Source: Gammaproteobacteria bacterium (GTDB lineage: Bacteria > Pseudomonadota > Gammaproteobacteria > Beggiatoales > Beggiatoaceae). From it: DNA of 38,913 nucleotides. The translations under genes and the position numbers were made by a program. The notes under the pieces were generated by a model. That model was given only the letters and a program-made list of their open reading frames with translations, was not told where the DNA came from and searched no databases. Where the stretch lies: NCBI GenBank assembly GCA_003645255.1, contig QNES01000020.1, positions 1 through 38,913 on the forward strand, read 5' to 3'. This document shows, piece after piece, positions 32,406 to 38,913 of the stretch (its first letter is position 1; every line of letters begins with the position of its first letter).

Positions 32406-32909
32406 ATGAATAAAATTAAAAATATAATAACACAAGCATTTGATAATGTTCCTTATCCTAAAAATATAACACTATATGTTGCCCAAGCTCATGATAATTA
32501 TGAATATGATGAGGATAAAAAATACAAAAAAAGTGATTTTGTAGGTAGATGGCAAGATATACCAAGTAGTCATATTGAAGACTGCTGTTGTGCTTTATCA
32601 CATTTAGACCCTGAAGGCATAAGGTTTTACCTGCCTGCTTTTATGTTATGGACACTTGATAATTATGAGAGTAAAACAGAAGAGATAAGTTATGCTACAT
32701 TTTCAGCATTCATAATATATAAAAATAAGAATTTAGAAAGTTTTCATAAGGAGCAATTTTCGCTATTTAGCAAAGAACAAAAATATGCTTGTGCAATGTT
32801 TCTAAAATATTTTATTGATAATTATAAAGAAGAGATAGATTATAATGCAGAAGTAAAGGTAGCAAAACAAGCTTTTGAGCAAAAATGGCATAAATACTTA
32901 ATTATTTAA
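32406..32909 (+). CDS. DUF6714-like protein
   Basis: 167 residues, soluble. The pattern YPKNITLYVAQAHDNYEYD followed by DFVGRWQDIPSSHIEDCC, ALSHLDPEGIRFYLPAFMLW and ISYATFSAFIIYKN fits my memory of the DUF6714 family (W..i....i......l..L.peg..fYlPa.m.......). That family occurs in accessory regions and beside polymorphic toxins. It starts 2 bases after the LRR gene stop and shares its AT-rich codon use. The molecular role is unknown. Confidence 0.6.
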   Translation: MNKIKNIITQAFDNVPYPKNITLYVAQAHDNYEYDEDKKYKKSDFVGRWQDIPSSHIEDCCCALSHLDPEGIRFYLPAFMLWTLDNYESKTEEISYATFSAFIIYKNKNLESFHKEQFSLFSKEQKYACAMFLKYFIDNYKEEIDYNAEVKVAKQAFEQKWHKYLII

Positions 32910-32918
32910 AGGTAAAAA

Positions 32919-32954
32919 ATGAAAAGATTTAAAATCAAAAATAGCCACTCGTAA
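32919..32954 (+). pseudogene. Stub of a fourth cargo gene, cut at the insertion junction
   Basis: ATG 32919 with the spacing and A-rich leader of the preceding genes begins MKRFKIK, then the reading frame runs into foreign sequence and stops at TAA 32952-32954. The composition changes at about 32940, so the fourth gene of the operon was cut off there. Confidence 0.55.
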
Positions 32955-33636
32955 AGTGTATACAAATGTTGATTTGTATTGAATACTGCCTGTTGCTGTT
33001 TGTCCAGATTCTACCGCATAATCCATTATGCCGCGAAAGCTTAGGCTGCTTCCTTCTACTTCGATAGTGCCGTTGTTATCAAAAATGACCTGCTTGACAC
33101 CTGACATTTTCTCAAAAAACGTGTATAACGCTTGAGGATATTTTGCAACGGGATAGAGGTATTGTTGTCGTTTTTGTCCGCTGTCGTCCAAATAGACTAG
33201 GATAATATTTAATACCCCAGGTAGTAAAGTGGGTAAGTTATGTAGCCCGAGTTGGGATCCAAGCTGGCGTTGAACTTAAATCCGGTCGTGCAGTGGCACT
33301 GATGGCGTCATTAATTGGGATGGTGAGGTTGCCATTGTCTTCAACAATGACTTTGCTGATACCATAATCATGTAGTGCCACTTTTAGGGCGGGTAAGTCT
33401 TGCATCGTGGGTTGCATGGTTATTTCTTGCCCTGAGGCGGTAATAAAAATCACGCTACCATCACTTTGTATTTCCATACTCGGTGGCGTATCATCGTTTA
33501 CCTGTTTGACACTTGAAACGGTCATCAATAATTGCGTATCGCCTTGTACTAATTGATAATTGCCCTGAAGTGCTTGGGAGACAGCATAGCCTGCCGTTTC
33601 GACCGCTTCAATCGCCTGAATGTCAGCTGCCACTTC
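32943..33636 (-). pseudogene. Frameshifted and truncated gene for a large repeat-type protein
   Basis: Two minus-strand frames (33636-33238 and ~33250-32943) read as one protein if a shift near 33255-33265 is allowed: AISATARPDLSST in the first, then QLGSQLGLHNLPTLLPGVLN and ILVYLDDSGQKRQQYLYPVA in the second. A repeat-like motif (VEDNGNLTIPI and FDNNGTIEVEG) occurs in both halves. A stop lies just upstream of GTG 33633, and the 3' end runs into the AT-rich insertion at ~32943, so both ends are missing. The intact parent is probably a large exported protein of this bacterial group (inference). Confidence 0.6.
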
Positions 33637-33703
33637 GCTTTAGTATCCGAAAATAAATAACTGGTACACTTGACAGTTATATGATATATTTACAACATGT
33701 CAA

Positions 33704-33943
33704 GTGAACTACAAAATCCAAATTATCAAAGAAGAATTCGCAGAGATATCATATTCTCTGGATGAAAGACGTGTTCGATTGTGGTGTGTGGCAAAAGCCA
33801 ATACATACAATCGTATTTACAATAGAGGCGGTGTAACAATTGTTCATAAAGCCACTGGTATTTCTCGCAGCAAAACAATTGGGGTCAGAAAAATAAATAT
33901 TGCTAGAAAAGCGGGGTGAAAAAAAGATTGATGATTAGGTTTA
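33704..33943 (+). pseudogene. ISAzo13-like transposase fragment
   Basis: From GTG 33704 the frame encodes IIKEEFAEISYSLDERRVRL followed by NRGGVTIVHKATGISRSKTI. This matches the start of ISAzo13-family transposases (..LDERSRRLWAA.EA...G.GG...V..ATG.SR.TI..G) as I recall them. After a frameshift near 33899 the pattern goes on as EKRGEKKIDD and then stops. Only the N-terminal tenth to fifth of the family length (usually >350 aa) is left. Inverted 9-mers cacttgaca (33667-33675) and tgtcaagtg (33698-33706) precede it. Confidence 0.5.
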
Positions 33944-33948
33944 ATTTT

Positions 33949-33966
33949 ACTCTGACTCCATTTATT
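33949..33966 (-). repeat. GGGGTCAGAGT repeat, right boundary of the insertion
   Basis: actctgactccatttatt, an inverted and slightly changed copy of 30981-30998; the match extends inward (ttaatttt before it). Confidence 0.6.
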
Positions 33967-33999
33967 CTCCATCTATTCTTTGAAATTGATGATTAAATA

Positions 34000-34149
34000 C
34001 TATAGACCATCGGTTCGGTTATTTTTTTAAAAGTATATATTTTTCAATTAGTTATACGGTGAACAAATTTTGCAATCGCAAGAATTATACTTAGTTTAAG
34101 TCATTGAATAATATAATAATTTTTAAATATAACCGAACCGAGGGTATAG
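34000..34149. mobile_element. MITE-like element, ~150 bp
   Basis: tcggttcggttat (34010-34022) is the exact complement of 34129-34141. With gaps, the similarity extends outward (ctatagacca / gggtatag) and inward through the T- and A-tracts to about 30 bp on each side. The interior is AT-rich and non-coding, so it is probably a non-autonomous transposable element. Confidence 0.55.
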
Positions 34150-34232
34150 ATGTTCAGATAAATAAATTCACACGATAAACCTTTCAGTCCTCGAATAGCT
34201 GACAGGTTTTTGGAAATTATTTACCTGAACAT
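34150..34232. repeat. Inverted repeat next to a gene end
   Basis: atgttcagataaataa (34150-34165) pairs with ttatttacctgaacat (34217-34232) at 15 of 16 positions. It lies directly after the minus-strand stop at 34239 and could end that transcript. Confidence 0.55.
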
Positions 34233-34238
34233 TTATAA

Positions 34239-35375
34239 TTACCGAATAAGTTGGCGATAACTTGTTCCAGTCATAGGTTCCGGCTTATCAACATAGTCAG
34301 AGTTAGGTTTGATCCGAACAATCGTTTTTGCTATTTCTGACACGATAGCACCATTTTTTTCAAAGTCATAATAGTTATCGTAGTACCCGATCTTGATCGT
34401 GGAACGATTTTTTGGAACAAAAAAATAAATATCACCTTCCGTTTCAATAAGCGCGATTAGGTTTTCTCCCCCTCTCTGATTACTGATAAAATCTATGGCA
34501 TCCCGTTTGGCTTCTTCTGATTTTACAGGCTTTTCTCTTTTTGCAAATATGACATCCGTCGGCACCACTCCAAAAAAATTCAGTGCTTTTTCATCAGACG
34601 GATTATTTATTAGCCTTTTGAGGTAGTACAAGAAATATGGAGAATTCACAATCTTAGGGTTCTTAACCAGTTTTTTCAACTGCATAAGATAATCTGGAGA
34701 ATCCTTAACATCTTCTATACCAAAAAAGCGCAAAGCCGATTTATCTCTTGGATTATTAATCAATCTTTGGATATTTTGTAAAATAGCCGGGGAATCTATA
34801 AGTGCTGAATTGTTGACAATCAGTTGAAAATTCCTCAGAAAATCGGGGGATTCTTTTACGAGTATATGTTTAACATAAACAGGATAATCCTGTTGATCAG
34901 AAACAGCGGCATCTCTAGGAAGGTTGATAACCTGTTTCCTTTTGATATTTTTCATAAAAGCAGCCCTTGCATAAACTTTGAGTGTACCCGTTTTTAAAAC
35001 GAACAATTTTAATTTCATTGTTCTTTTTGCATGGGCGTGCCAACGCTTATACCAATTTTCTACCATGATATCTTTGGTAATCACACGGGAAATATGCCCA
35101 TTTTTCATAACCCTAGAGCCTTCATAGTAAATTTTACTTTTCCTATTCTTATCAGTAATGATAAGATTTGAAGAGAATGATACTGTGATTCCGCCTTGCA
35201 CGGTTTTATTCAGGGGATTTATCGCTTCTATCTCAAGGGTAAATACTTCCCCCCATTTTACTTCAGTTTTATCAATATTGACTTTTAAATCAGCCCCCAA
35301 TACGTTTACAGAAAGCACTAATAATAGCACCAAAATTTTAGGGCTGATTGTTTTGACTAGATTATTTTTTAACAT
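34239..35375 (-). CDS. Exported protein with internal tandem duplication
   Basis: 378 residues. A signal peptide (KILVLLLVLSVNVLG, cut after LGA) leads into an Ig-like/BatD-like beta domain (~28-150: LKVNIDKTEVKWGEVFTLEI). Residues ~172-265 contain a ~48-residue unit twice: SPDFLRNFQLIVNNSALIDS..INNPRDKSALRFFGIEDVK and SPDYLMQLKKLVKNPKIVNS..INNPSDEKALNFFGVVP. A C-terminal domain (~290-360) has YFFVPKNRSTIKIGYYDNYY. I do not know the family. It is periplasmic or surface-located. It starts 3 bases after the stop of the Lgt-like gene with GAGG in that gene's end, so it is the last gene of a tight operon. Confidence 0.7.
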   Translation of the reverse strand: MLKNNLVKTISPKILVLLLVLSVNVLGADLKVNIDKTEVKWGEVFTLEIEAINPLNKTVQGGITVSFSSNLIITDKNRKSKIYYEGSRVMKNGHISRVITKDIMVENWYKRWHAHAKRTMKLKLFVLKTGTLKVYARAAFMKNIKRKQVINLPRDAAVSDQQDYPVYVKHILVKESPDFLRNFQLIVNNSALIDSPAILQNIQRLINNPRDKSALRFFGIEDVKDSPDYLMQLKKLVKNPKIVNSPYFLYYLKRLINNPSDEKALNFFGVVPTDVIFAKREKPVKSEEAKRDAIDFISNQRGGENLIALIETEGDIYFFVPKNRSTIKIGYYDNYYDFEKNGAIVSEIAKTIVRIKPNSDYVDKPEPMTGTSYRQLIR

Positions 35376-35378
35376 AGT

Positions 35379-36179
35379 TCAATGGTCCTCTTTAGTTGAT
35401 AATTTGTTTCTAGCGAAATCATATTTAAGGTAAATTAACAATACGATACTCAAAATAAACACGGCTAATGATATAAATTGACCGTTTGTTAATTGCCACA
35501 TAATCTTTTTCATATCTCCTCTAAAAAAACTAACCATGAAATAAGTGCCTGATATGCCTATCATTGCCCAAACCGTTATAGCACCTTTAATTTTTTTTAA
35601 GCGTCGCTCCAAAATAATTAATAAGTAATAAACACTTAATGTACTTAAACCATAATAAATTTGGGTAGGGTGTATGGATACATTAAGGAATGCGCTACCC
35701 GCCGGCGATGCTTCTGGAAAATAAAATCCCCAGGGCATATCAGTCGGGCTACCATGACAACAACCTGCTGAAAAACACCCAAATGTTCGTTGGATGGCAA
35801 TACCTAAAACCACATAAGGCAATAAAAAGTCTAAAGTGGGTAAAACAGGTATATTTCTTACTTTGCAGTAGAGCAATATTAAACTCATGGCAAAAAGCAA
35901 CGAGGGGTAAGTACCCAGGTTACTTTTTTCCCATAATTTGAATATTGCCATGAATGACTGAAGGCTAAAATCCCCATTCATGAAAAGTGCTATCAGTTTA
36001 TTACCGATTAGAAGGGAAACCAGGGTAATTAAACAAAAGTTATATATGTCAAAATAGGAAAGAATTTCTTTAGGAAAAGATTTGAGTACCAGAGTAATGC
36101 AGATAATAAAAGCACACACCATTACAAAACCGTAGGTGTAAATGGTGTAGTCACCTATTTTAAATAGTATCGGATACAT
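35379..36179 (-). CDS. Prolipoprotein diacylglyceryl transferase-like membrane protein (Lgt family)
   Basis: 266 residues with seven hydrophobic segments. The start MYPILFKIGDYTIYTYGFVMVCAF is typical of Lgt (P.....G.~~i~~YGl). Later motifs are RTFGCFSAGCCHGSPTDMPWGF and SIHPTQIYYGL, the second being the conserved HPTQLYE-like signature. Classical Lgt transfers diacylglycerol from phosphatidylglycerol to the lipobox cysteine. Here the GCF.AGCC.G loop replaces the R-x-x-N-F-x-N region of E. coli Lgt, and the Glu after HPTQxY is missing, so it belongs to a divergent branch whose substrate may differ. It lies 1 base after the upstream gene and 3 bases before the next, inside an operon for exported proteins that may be its clients (inference). 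Confidence 0.75.
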   Translation of the reverse strand: MYPILFKIGDYTIYTYGFVMVCAFIICITLVLKSFPKEILSYFDIYNFCLITLVSLLIGNKLIALFMNGDFSLQSFMAIFKLWEKSNLGTYPSLLFAMSLILLYCKVRNIPVLPTLDFLLPYVVLGIAIQRTFGCFSAGCCHGSPTDMPWGFYFPEASPAGSAFLNVSIHPTQIYYGLSTLSVYYLLIILERRLKKIKGAITVWAMIGISGTYFMVSFFRGDMKKIMWQLTNGQFISLAVFILSIVLLIYLKYDFARNKLSTKEDH

Positions 36180-36180
36180 A

Positions 36181-37290
36181 TTAATTTTGCGCCAACATAT
36201 TTGCTATTTTCATAGCAAGTTCATTAAGAGCAATCTCTATTCGTTTAACTTTAAGCTCTTCTATTTTAATTTTCTGTATAGGCTGTACCGATGTAATTTC
36301 ATTATCCGCTCTTGAATAGACACGAGCAACAATATATATAAAATCTGAAACTTCCTCTAAATGTCCAAAGATGATTTTATCAAGTCTTTGATTCTCACTT
36401 ATATTTAATAATATCTGTTCTGGAGTCGCAAAATCATCTGGATCGATATCGAATGGGGGGGCATTCATTTCGTCGTAGGTAAATGGTTGCTGAATATTTT
36501 GATATTCAGTCAATTCAATTGAAAATCCTTTCAAGGTGCTGAGAAATTGACTTTCTAAGTCATTATAATACTTACCTATCTTTTTTTTTACCTCGGCTGA
36601 AGTTAATTTCGAGAATGGAAGTATGCCCACCTTATTATCACTACCAAAAATATTCGCATCAATTGCAGGCACCAGTTTTTTATAGACATCTTGGCATAAT
36701 ACTTTGGGAGCGTCGTTTTGATGGGAATCACAAATCAGTTGTTCTCGTTTAAATACGAACACTTTTTCCATAATCTTCTTATTATTAATGGAAACAACGA
36801 TAAATTTTACCTTGATCGTGTTATCTTCAGTTTTTTCCAAATATCTACCCGTTACAATGACATCCACTTTCATTGGTTTAATCGACTTTTCGAGCATTTG
36901 AACTTTTTCGGTAGACGTTATAAAATCATCGCAACCTCTTAAAATTTGGGCTACTTTTATACTCATTTCCAGTGGTATAAGTTCTATAGAGGGATTCGCA
37001 TCAGCCATCACCGCTAGATAATTATGCAATGCATCGTTAAGAAGAGTGGCTGAATCAGGTTGATTTGTCGTTGTGATAATAACGTTCATCAGTGGCAAAT
37101 AAGCCACCTTAACCATTTCCTTGTCGTTATGTTGGTATTTTTTAACAAATCTTTCTGTTTTACCTTTGAAAAATTCCCCCGTCAAATATTGGTAAAACGG
37201 TAAATGACATACTTCTTCAGCGTAAAGTGTACCATGCCAATAAGCCAGTAAAACAACTAAGATGGCTTGAATGAACATTTTGTTTTTCAT
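36181..37290 (-). CDS. Exported protein with domain shared with the upstream gene
   Basis: 369 residues, signal peptide FIQAILVVLLAYWHGTLYA cut before EEVCHL. Residues ~60-200 (KVAYLPLMNVIITTTNQPDS..VDVIVTGRYLEKTEDNTIKVKF) look like a CsgG/TolB-N-type alpha/beta domain of periplasmic assembly proteins. Residues ~217-365 (NKVGILPFSKL, QQPFTYDEMNAPPFDIDPDD, FATPEQILLNISENQRLDKI, IFGHLEEVSDFIYIVARVYS) closely match residues ~35-190 of the 37464-38783 product. I cannot name this domain. The ribosome site is strong (AGGAG before ATG 37290). It is the first gene of the three-gene operon with the Lgt-like and 378-aa proteins. Confidence 0.7.
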   Translation of the reverse strand: MKNKMFIQAILVVLLAYWHGTLYAEEVCHLPFYQYLTGEFFKGKTERFVKKYQHNDKEMVKVAYLPLMNVIITTTNQPDSATLLNDALHNYLAVMADANPSIELIPLEMSIKVAQILRGCDDFITSTEKVQMLEKSIKPMKVDVIVTGRYLEKTEDNTIKVKFIVVSINNKKIMEKVFVFKREQLICDSHQNDAPKVLCQDVYKKLVPAIDANIFGSDNKVGILPFSKLTSAEVKKKIGKYYNDLESQFLSTLKGFSIELTEYQNIQQPFTYDEMNAPPFDIDPDDFATPEQILLNISENQRLDKIIFGHLEEVSDFIYIVARVYSRADNEITSVQPIQKIKIEELKVKRIEIALNELAMKIANMLAQN

Positions 37291-37309
37291 TTATATTCTC
37301 CTGGTACCT

Positions 37310-37410
37310 TATCAAAATTTAGAGATAAATAAAATGTAGGGGGGTAGGAATACTTCCTTCCAACACACCATTTTTCAACCCTACATTAGAGATACCACCA
37401 AATTTTGATA
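37310..37410. repeat. Repeat cluster between two exported-protein genes
   Basis: tatcaaaattt (37310-37320) is complementary to 37400-37410. Inside lies 37337-37385, a relative of the 6921-6990 repeat (taggaat ... caacacaccatttttcaa). The gap separates two paralogous genes, and the hairpin may end or weaken the upstream transcript. Confidence 0.55.
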
Positions 37411-37463
37411 GAATACTTATCCTGTTTAAATGTTGATAATATGAACTGCAATTATCGGAAAAA

Positions 37464-38783
37464 TTATGGGCAAGTACGCACAACTATTAATAGGGCAATA
37501 CCTCCTTTTAGAGGATCTGCAACATTAAAATCAATTCCATAAAAAGGTTGCCGTCGCCCAGTTTTTTTATTAAAACTGGAACCTGAAAAAACTTTTTCGA
37601 CAATCCAAAGATCAGCCCCTTTTGTTAAGGTAGAACTCCAAAAATAGTATGGTTCTGTTTTTGGAGATTTATCCCATGGCAAATACCGCGTTATGGCAAA
37701 CAATTCTTCAATTGTTGGAATACGCCAATCATCAAATGCCTTTCCGTCTTTCGTTACTGCTCTTGTTTTTATATCTGCAATAATGTCTTGGGCTTCTTGA
37801 TAAGTCATCCATCTAAACCCAAGATTTGGATTAAACCTACTGGGATTAAAAATACACAAGTTAAAAGTTTTATTTGAAGATTTAAGTAAACGCTTTGAAG
37901 TTTTACCAGTTGGTTTTGATTTAACTTTTATTATCCACTTAAATTTTTCATAGGTAGTAGAACGTGAATGATGCTTTAATTCTTTTGTTAATGTTTTCTT
38001 TGTCGTTTTCAATTCTTTTGTCAATTCATCAAGTTCTACCTGATAATGTTTATAGTCAGGATGAGCATAAAATTCATTTTCTAAAATCATCCTATAAATA
38101 TCTTTTGGTGTGGCATAATGTGAAACCGCTGTTTGCGAAGGTGAAGGTTCATCAAGTCCAAATAATAATCCTTCATCTAACATATCATCCTGCTGAGTCT
38201 GTTGAGGAGGAGCCGAAGGTGTTCTGAGTATTTTGGCAATTTCAACAACTAATTGACGAATAGCCGTTTTCACCTCCGCCGGATTGATTTTTTTTATTTT
38301 GATTTTCTGTTCGGGTGCAGACGCTATTGTATCTCCCTTCTTTGAGTACACACGAGCAACAAGATATAAAGCATCAGACACTTCCTCCAGATGTCCAAAA
38401 ATAATCTTATCAAACTTCTGTTGCGACGCTATGTCATTTAATATCTGTTCGGGCGTAGCAAAATCACCTAAATCAATATCGAAGCGGGGCGCTCCAATCT
38501 CGTCATAAGTAAAGGGCTGTTGCCCCTTTGAATAGGTAACTTGTTTGACATCATCAATGCCTTCTTTTTGCAGGGCATCAACCAGTGCTTTTTCCAGTTC
38601 CTTTTTTTGGTAATATTTTTTAATTTGCTTTGTCACAGGTTCTGAAGCTAACCTTGAAAAGAGAAGGATGCCAACTTTCTCAGTATTTCCACCATCAACA
38701 GCACAAGACACGCCACTGAAACATAATATTCCCATCAAAAAAACAACCGTTATCCATTTAGTATTTAACATAATATTATCCAT
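37464..38783 (-). CDS. Exported DUF1566-domain protein with shared N-terminal domain
   Basis: 439 residues from ATG 38783; ATG 38771 (MLNTKWIT) is an equally good start, and no strong ribosome site decides. Signal sequence WITVVFLMGILCFSGVSCA; the lipobox-like GVSC is imperfect. Residues ~35-190 hold the domain shared with the downstream gene (QQPFTYDEIGAPRFDIDLGD, ATPEQILNDIASQQKFDKII, FGHLEEVSDALYLVARVYSK). A Pro/Gln linker (~192-200) and a coiled coil (~245-275, ELDELTKELKTTKKTLTKEL) follow. The C-terminus (~325-439) is DUF1566: FRWMTYQEAQDIIADI, DDWRIPTIEELFAIT, YYFWSST, VVRTCP. DUF1566 proteins are secreted, often surface-associated. It is probably upstream partner of the 36181-37290 gene. 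Confidence 0.75.
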   Translation of the reverse strand: MDNIMLNTKWITVVFLMGILCFSGVSCAVDGGNTEKVGILLFSRLASEPVTKQIKKYYQKKELEKALVDALQKEGIDDVKQVTYSKGQQPFTYDEIGAPRFDIDLGDFATPEQILNDIASQQKFDKIIFGHLEEVSDALYLVARVYSKKGDTIASAPEQKIKIKKINPAEVKTAIRQLVVEIAKILRTPSAPPQQTQQDDMLDEGLLFGLDEPSPSQTAVSHYATPKDIYRMILENEFYAHPDYKHYQVELDELTKELKTTKKTLTKELKHHSRSTTYEKFKWIIKVKSKPTGKTSKRLLKSSNKTFNLCIFNPSRFNPNLGFRWMTYQEAQDIIADIKTRAVTKDGKAFDDWRIPTIEELFAITRYLPWDKSPKTEPYYFWSSTLTKGADLWIVEKVFSGSSFNKKTGRRQPFYGIDFNVADPLKGGIALLIVVRTCP

Positions 38784-38913
38784 TTTGCTGGCTAGGTTCG
38801 ATTAATATTAATCTTTATTAAAATATATGAAAGAATTTTATTAAAATATATTCACAACCTTAAATGGTGCGAACCCAGCACCTCTATTCCGTAGCTCTAT
38901 AAGTGAATCAAGA

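Noticed and set aside
33871-33893. Another GGGGTCAGA repeat (caattggggtcagaa)
   Set aside because: It lies within the transposase-like reading frame (TIGVRKI) and lacks the AGAGT part; chance similarity is possible.
38871-38890. Possible tRNA T-arm (ggtgcgaacccagcacc)
   Set aside because: It is a short palindrome with no acceptor stem or anticodon arm around it; 38784-38913 shows no gene.
1-38913. CRISPR array, rRNA, tRNA or riboswitch
   Set aside because: No regularly spaced direct repeats with unique spacers, and no recognisable structural RNA pattern on either strand.

Overview
The window looks like chromosomal DNA of a large sulfur-oxidising gammaproteobacterium of the Beggiatoa/Thiomargarita/Thioploca kind. 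This is an inference from four things: the low GC content, many short palindromic repeats between genes, AAA ATPases fused to PD-(D/E)XK nucleases, and a Ser/Thr kinase family common in that group. No rRNA, tRNA or CRISPR array was seen.

Layout. Positions 1-6914 (+) hold the 3' part of an alpha/beta hydrolase, an overlapping pair made of a glycerophosphodiester phosphodiesterase and an LtaS/MdoB-type phosphoglycerol transferase, the dipeptidase pepD, and a SAM methyltransferase. Positions 7027-14419 (-) form a defence-like block. It holds a small unknown protein, a HEPN protein and an AAA-nuclease in one operon; a methyltransferase/restriction enzyme pair (the enzyme ApaLI-like); a KilA-N protein; and a PD-(D/E)XK-like protein that may be an integron cassette. 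Positions 14782-16919 hold a hypoxanthine phosphoribosyltransferase (+) and a polyphosphate:AMP phosphotransferase (-).

Positions 17456-26055 (+) encode a 2263-residue KS-CLF-AT-DH-DH megasynthase and a PfaD-type enoyl reductase, that is, most of a polyunsaturated-fatty-acid or secondary-lipid synthase. The PfaA-type ACP/KR subunit and the phosphopantetheinyl transferase are not in the window. Convergent to them are a membrane-anchored pseudokinase and a pentapeptide-repeat membrane protein (26124-28531, -). Positions 29072-30841 hold a second AAA-nuclease, preceded by the decayed 3' end of a sister copy.

Positions 30981-33966 are a mosaic insertion. Inverted copies of an 18-bp sequence flank it. 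It starts with an attC-like site, carries three very AT-rich genes (beta-rich unknown, leucine-rich repeat, DUF6714-like) and the stub of a fourth, and then runs into a frameshifted native pseudogene and an ISAzo13-like transposase remnant. Positions 34239-38783 (-) are a set of exported-protein genes: two proteins sharing one domain, one of them with a DUF1566 C-terminus, an Lgt-like membrane enzyme, and a repeat-containing periplasmic protein.

The strongest leads are the fused lipid synthase without PfaA, the catalytically dead kinase beside it, the HEPN/AAA-nuclease operon, and the AT-rich cargo bounded by repeats and an attC-like site. All family names rest on motif recognition by eye; no database search was run.
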